From NCBI GenBank assembly GCA_027007465.1, contig JALTFF010000047.1, positions 1-9,884 on the forward strand: DNA of 9,884 nucleotides. Reading direction: 5' to 3'. The position numbers and the translations under genes are program-made. The notes under the pieces were generated by a model that was not told where the DNA came from, ran no database searches, and saw nothing but the letters and a program-made list of their open reading frames with translations. Positions 6,887-9,884 of this stretch are shown here, piece after piece (position 1 is the first letter of the stretch; the number at the start of each line of letters is the position of its first letter). The stretch is from a bacterium (GTDB lineage: Bacteria; Patescibacteriota; Patescibacteriia; Patescibacteriales; JALTFF01).

Positions 6887-6922
6887 AAACTTTGGCAATG
6901 CCTAAGGGCATTGGGAAAGTTT
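6887..6922 (+). other. Long stem-loop upstream of ruvB
   Basis: Outer stem AAACTTT (6887-6893) pairs with AAAGTTT (6916-6922). A symmetric GG/GG internal loop (6894-6895, 6914-6915) follows, then an inner stem CAATGCC (6896-6902) with GGCATTG (6907-6913) and a TAAG tetraloop. That is 14 paired positions in 36 bases. No T-tract follows, so it is not a standard terminator. It ends 63 bases before the ruvB ATG and could be an RNA element or a protein-binding site. Confidence 0.6.
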
Positions 6923-6974
6923 ATGAAACAAGTTTTGGAGAAAATAGAGCGAAAAATTATTTTGAAAAAAGGTC

Positions 6975-6980
6975 TATAAT
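6975..6980 (+). promoter_or_regulatory. Consensus -10 box immediately before ruvB
   Basis: An exact TATAAT ends five bases before the ATG at 6986, so initiation from it would fall on or next to the start codon (a leaderless ruvB mRNA). No good -35 box is seen 16-18 bases upstream, and the sequence is A/T-rich, so this is tentative. Confidence 0.4.
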
Positions 6981-6985
6981 ATTTT

Positions 6986-7996
6986 ATGAAGTCAGAAAAA
7001 GACAAGCGAATAATTTCATCAAAGGAATACGATAATGACAAAACATTAGATTTAAGTTTACGCCCAAAGTTTTTAGATGAATATATTGGACAAGAAAAAA
7101 TTAAAGAAAATTTGAGAATTTTTATAAAAGCTGCGCAACAAAGATCAGAGCCAGTAGAGCATATTTTGCTTCATGGATCACATGGATTAGGAAAAACAAC
7201 TTTAGCCTTTATAATTGCCAATGAAACAAATTCTAATATTAAAATTACATCTGGACCAGCTATTGAAAAAGCAGGTGATTTAGCAGCTATTTTAACCAAT
7301 CTAAATCAAGGCGATGTTTTATTTATTGATGAAATACATCGTTTAAATACTACGATTGAAGAGATGCTTTATCCAGCAATGGAAGATTTTGCATTAGATA
7401 TTATTATTGGAAAAGGCCCAGGTGCGCGCAATTTACGTATTGACTTGCCACACTTTACTCTTATTAGCGCTACAACAAAGGCGAGTTTAATCTCTTCTCC
7501 ATTAAGAGACCGTTTTGGAATTGTTTATCATTTGAATTTTTATGAACAAAGCGATATTGAAAAAATAATAAAGAGAAGCGCCAATATTTTAAAAACTCAA
7601 ATTAATGAAGATGCTTGTTCTTATATTGCAAAACGTTCTCGTAGAACTCCAAGAGTGGCAAATAGATTGCTTAAGCGAGTAAGAGACTTTGCTCAAGTTA
7701 AGGGAAATGGGAAGATTAGTTTAGATTTTGCTAAGAGAGCATTAGATATGTTAGAAATTGATGACTTTGGATTAGATTGGCTTGATAGAAAAATTTTAGA
7801 AGTAATAATTGACAAATTTAACGGAGGGCCTGTTGGACTAAAAACAATAGCAGTAAGTGTTGGAGAAGAAATGGCAACAATAGAAGATGTTTATGAGCCA
7901 TTTTTATTAAGAACAGGATTTATTAATAGAACATCGCGGGGTCGTGTTGCAACAAGATTGGCTTATGAGCATTTAGGCAGGAATTATATTTTATAA
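6986..7996 (+). CDS. ruvB: Holliday junction branch-migration ATPase RuvB
   Basis: The motor subunit of RuvAB: a hexameric AAA+ ATPase that pumps DNA through Holliday junctions in recombination and fork repair, working with RuvA and RuvC in the cytoplasm. At 336 residues it is the same length as the E. coli protein. Features in order: N-terminal LRPKFLDEYIGQ (25-36); Walker A GSHGLGKT (64-71); Walker B LFIDE (112-116); sensor 1 in SATT (161-164); arginine finger R174 in SPLRDRFG; sensor 2 R223 in RTPRVANRLL; and a C-terminal winged helix beginning GGPVGLKT (280-287) and including GRVATRLAYEHLG (319-331). Walker A keeps the required GxxGxGKT, but the usual PP is Ser-His. ruvA and ruvC are not next to it in this window. 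An AAGG 13 bases before the ATG is too distant to be a good ribosome site. Confidence 0.98.
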   Translation: MKSEKDKRIISSKEYDNDKTLDLSLRPKFLDEYIGQEKIKENLRIFIKAAQQRSEPVEHILLHGSHGLGKTTLAFIIANETNSNIKITSGPAIEKAGDLAAILTNLNQGDVLFIDEIHRLNTTIEEMLYPAMEDFALDIIIGKGPGARNLRIDLPHFTLISATTKASLISSPLRDRFGIVYHLNFYEQSDIEKIIKRSANILKTQINEDACSYIAKRSRRTPRVANRLLKRVRDFAQVKGNGKISLDFAKRALDMLEIDDFGLDWLDRKILEVIIDKFNGGPVGLKTIAVSVGEEMATIEDVYEPFLLRTGFINRTSRGRVATRLAYEHLGRNYIL

Positions 7997-8050
7997 TTTA
8001 ACAAAAATAATTATAGGATTGCAGTTTTAAATGTTTTATGTTAGTTTAAC

Positions 8051-8060
8051 TGTATAAAAT
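8051..8060 (+). promoter_or_regulatory. Candidate extended -10 box before typA
   Basis: TGTATAAAAT contains a near-consensus TATAAA preceded by TG, and ends seven bases before the ATG at 8068. Initiation would be at or within a few bases of the start codon. No clear -35 is present. The 71-base ruvB-typA gap also begins with an A/T-only inverted repeat (AATTATA/TATAATT, 7982-7998) over the ruvB stop. Confidence 0.35.
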
Positions 8061-8067
8061 AAACTTA

Positions 8068-9870
8068 ATGAATATGCATAACTTAAAAGTGAGAAACATT
8101 GCAATTATCGCGCATATTGATCATGGTAAAACCACTTTAACAGATGCTATAATGCGACAAACAGGAATGTTTAAAAAAGGAATGAGCATGGATACTGATA
8201 TGATTGAAAAAGAGCGAGGTATTACTATTTATTCAAAAAATGCAGCCACATATTACAATGGAACAAAAATTAATATTATTGACACACCTGGACACGCTGA
8301 CTTTAGTTCAGAGGTTGAACGTGTTTTAAAATCAATTGATTCTGTTATTTTAGTTGTTGATGCGCAAGAAGGGCCTATGCCACAAACAACTTTTGTTTTA
8401 AAAAAATCATTAGAATTAGGCCTTAAACCTATTGTTGTAATCAATAAAATAGACAAGCCAGCAGCAGATCCTTTACAAACAAAAGAAGATATTTTTGAGC
8501 TCTTTATGGAACTTGGAGCTAGTGATGAACAATTAGATTTTACAACAATTTATACAATAGCTAGGGATGGAATTGCTATTAAAAATCTTAATGATGAAAA
8601 AAAAGATCTTACCCCTCTTTTAGACACCATAATTTCTGAAGTAAAACCTGCTCCAAATAATATAGAACTTCCTCTTAGAGCTCAACTTTTTAATTTAGAT
8701 TATGACAATTTTCTTGGTCGCTTAGCTGTAGCACGTATTTATGATGGTGTTATTAAATCTGGACAAACAGTTTATATGATAATGCCTGGCGGCGAATCTC
8801 ATTCTGGAAAAGTTACTAAACTTTTTGCTTTCAAAGGGTTGTTTAGAGAGGAAGTTCAGCAAGCTAATGCAGGCGATATTATAATGATAGCTGGGATTCC
8901 AGATGCTTTTATAGGAGAGACTATTTGCGAAGAACCAGGATTAGAACCTTTACCGGCTATTAAAGTTGATGAGCCAACTATTACTGTTAATTTTTTAGTA
9001 AACAATTCTCCATTTGCTGGTCGTGATGGAAAATTTTTAACTTCACGCCAAATTAGAGAACGTTTAGAAAAAGAATTATTAATAAACATTGGGCTTAAAG
9101 TTGATTTTAGCCGTCCTGATTTGTTTAAAATTTCAGCTAGAGGTGAATTGCAAATAGTAATTTTGCTTGAAAATATGCGAAGAGAAGGTTATGAGATTCA
9201 GGTTTCTCAACCAAAAGTTATTATTAAAGAAATTGATGGGAAAAAGGTAGAGCCTTATGAAGAAGTTATTATTAACGCACCAGCTGAATTTCAAGGCATT
9301 ATTATAAAAAAGCTTGGATTAAGAAAATTTATTTTGAAAAATATGGACCAAAAAGATAATTTAATTCAGTTTATCTTTGAAGGACCAACTCGTGGGCTTT
9401 TAGGTTACCAGAGGCAGTTTATTGTTGATACTAAAGGCCAAGGAATATTAACAAGTCGAGTTGTTGGGTTTAAGCCTTATGCAGGTGAGATAAATAAAAG
9501 AGCTACTGGCTCAATGACATCAATGGCTACTGGAAAAGCGCTTGCTTTTTCATTGTACAATCTTCAAGATCGCGGGGTTATATATATTAGTCCATCAACA
9601 GAAGTTTATGAAGGGATGGTAATAGGCAATACATCTAAGGGAAATGAAATGGTAGTAAATCCTATAAAAGGCAAACATCTAACCAATACAAGAGCAGCTG
9701 GTTCTGATGAAGCTATTAAGCTAACCCCACCACAAGCTATTACAATTGAATCAGGACTTGAGTTAATAGCTGATGATGAATACCTTGAGATAACCCCTAA
9801 AAACATTCGTATTAGGAAGAAATATTTACGAGAAGTTGATAGAAATAAAGCTAAGAGAAACAAGAATTAG
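8068..9870 (+). CDS. typA: Ribosome-associated translational GTPase TypA/BipA
   Basis: An EF-G-like GTPase that binds the ribosome and is linked in other bacteria to 50S assembly and stress or cold adaptation. At 600 residues it is complete and of normal length. GTPase motifs: AHIDHGKT (15-22), RGIT (50-53), DTPGHAD (72-78) and NKID (126-129). The beta-barrel domain II spans about 202-290. The TypA-typical VDEPTITVNFLVNNSPFAGRDG lies at 300-321, and the C-terminal RAAGSDEAIKLTPP (542-555) and IRIRKKYL (580-587) separate it from EF-G and LepA. The usual GRGELH in the EF-G-like domain is ARGELQ (357-362). The G5 region reads YTIA (162-165), where many homologues have YASA. Two possible starts exist, at 8068 and 8074; neither has a Shine-Dalgarno. 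It ends in TAG. Confidence 0.98.
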   Translation: MNMHNLKVRNIAIIAHIDHGKTTLTDAIMRQTGMFKKGMSMDTDMIEKERGITIYSKNAATYYNGTKINIIDTPGHADFSSEVERVLKSIDSVILVVDAQEGPMPQTTFVLKKSLELGLKPIVVINKIDKPAADPLQTKEDIFELFMELGASDEQLDFTTIYTIARDGIAIKNLNDEKKDLTPLLDTIISEVKPAPNNIELPLRAQLFNLDYDNFLGRLAVARIYDGVIKSGQTVYMIMPGGESHSGKVTKLFAFKGLFREEVQQANAGDIIMIAGIPDAFIGETICEEPGLEPLPAIKVDEPTITVNFLVNNSPFAGRDGKFLTSRQIRERLEKELLINIGLKVDFSRPDLFKISARGELQIVILLENMRREGYEIQVSQPKVIIKEIDGKKVEPYEEVIINAPAEFQGIIIKKLGLRKFILKNMDQKDNLIQFIFEGPTRGLLGYQRQFIVDTKGQGILTSRVVGFKPYAGEINKRATGSMTSMATGKALAFSLYNLQDRGVIYISPSTEVYEGMVIGNTSKGNEMVVNPIKGKHLTNTRAAGSDEAIKLTPPQAITIESGLELIADDEYLEITPKNIRIRKKYLREVDRNKAKRNKN

Positions 9871-9884
9871 TTTTTAAATATATA

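Larger units (their letters stand above)
6660..6985 (+). other. 326-base gap without a convincing gene
   Basis: It contains A/T-rich sequence and no strong terminator for the nuclease unit. A 6-bp stem AAGATA/TATCTT (6653-6670) overlaps the nuclease stop, but the seven T at 6684-6690 are not adjacent to it. There is an A/T inverted repeat AAATTTT-AGGC-AAAATTT (6790-6807), the long hairpin at 6887-6922, and a -10-like box just before ruvB. A short frame starting at ATG 6898 is open for 45 codons and runs 50 bases into ruvB; I do not annotate it as a gene. Confidence 0.7.

Noticed and set aside
6820..7041. Minus-strand open frame of 73 codons
   Set aside because: It overlaps the ruvB start on the other strand and encodes a Phe/Leu/Lys/Ser-rich, low-complexity product with no recognisable motif.
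7982..7998. Terminator after ruvB
   Set aside because: The inverted repeat is A/T only and is not followed by a T-tract, so it would be a weak terminator.
8253..9863. Minus-strand open frames at 8253-8456, 8856-9089 and 9606-9863
   Set aside because: All are antisense to well-conserved typA coding sequence.
1..9884. Alternative genetic code with UGA as glycine
   Set aside because: No in-frame TGA occurs in any of the long genes, and glycine is encoded by GGN throughout.

Overview
This window is very A/T-rich (about 30% G+C by eye) and every gene lies on the + strand. The style fits a reduced-genome bacterium of the Candidate Phyla Radiation (Patescibacteria). The pointers are compact A/T-rich coding, no Shine-Dalgarno before most starts, tRNA genes without encoded CCA, and a giant membrane-associated coiled-coil protein next to short housekeeping genes. 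The phylum is an inference. No in-frame TGA occurs in any gene and Trp is encoded by TGG, so the UGA-Gly code of Gracilibacteria/Absconditabacteria is unlikely. The stops seen are four TAA and one TAG.

Layout. (1) Positions 1-4001 hold the 3' part of a very large gene whose start lies left of the window. The frame is open from base 3, and the protein combines coiled coils, two hydrophobic segments, short internal repeats and a possible split LysM-like domain. (2) Positions 4002-4984 are a stable-RNA block: a strong intrinsic terminator, a promoter, tRNA-Ser(GCU), tRNA-Ser(UGA) and the RNase P RNA gene rnpB. (3) Positions 4985-6659 carry a two-gene unit: a secreted/multi-pass YibE/F-family membrane protein and, 7 bases later, a membrane-anchored staphylococcal-type nuclease. 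(4) Positions 6660-6985 have no convincing gene but hold a long hairpin. (5) Positions 6986-7996 encode RuvB, the Holliday-junction branch-migration motor, without ruvA or ruvC beside it. (6) Positions 8068-9870 encode the ribosome-associated GTPase TypA/BipA.

How the parts relate. RNase P RNA matures the 5' ends of tRNAs such as the two serine tRNAs beside it. Both tRNAs need CCA added after transcription, and the part of rnpB that would touch tRNA CCA departs from the classical GGU motif. YibE/F and the nuclease are probably co-transcribed and both act at the cell surface. RuvB and TypA are independent housekeeping functions. Several starts sit only a few bases downstream of -10-like boxes, which suggests leaderless or near-leaderless mRNAs. 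No CRISPR array, insertion sequence, phage gene or recognised defence system is visible. The least explained items are the giant protein, the AATCTAA/TTAGATT elements around 4180-4990, and the hairpin upstream of ruvB.
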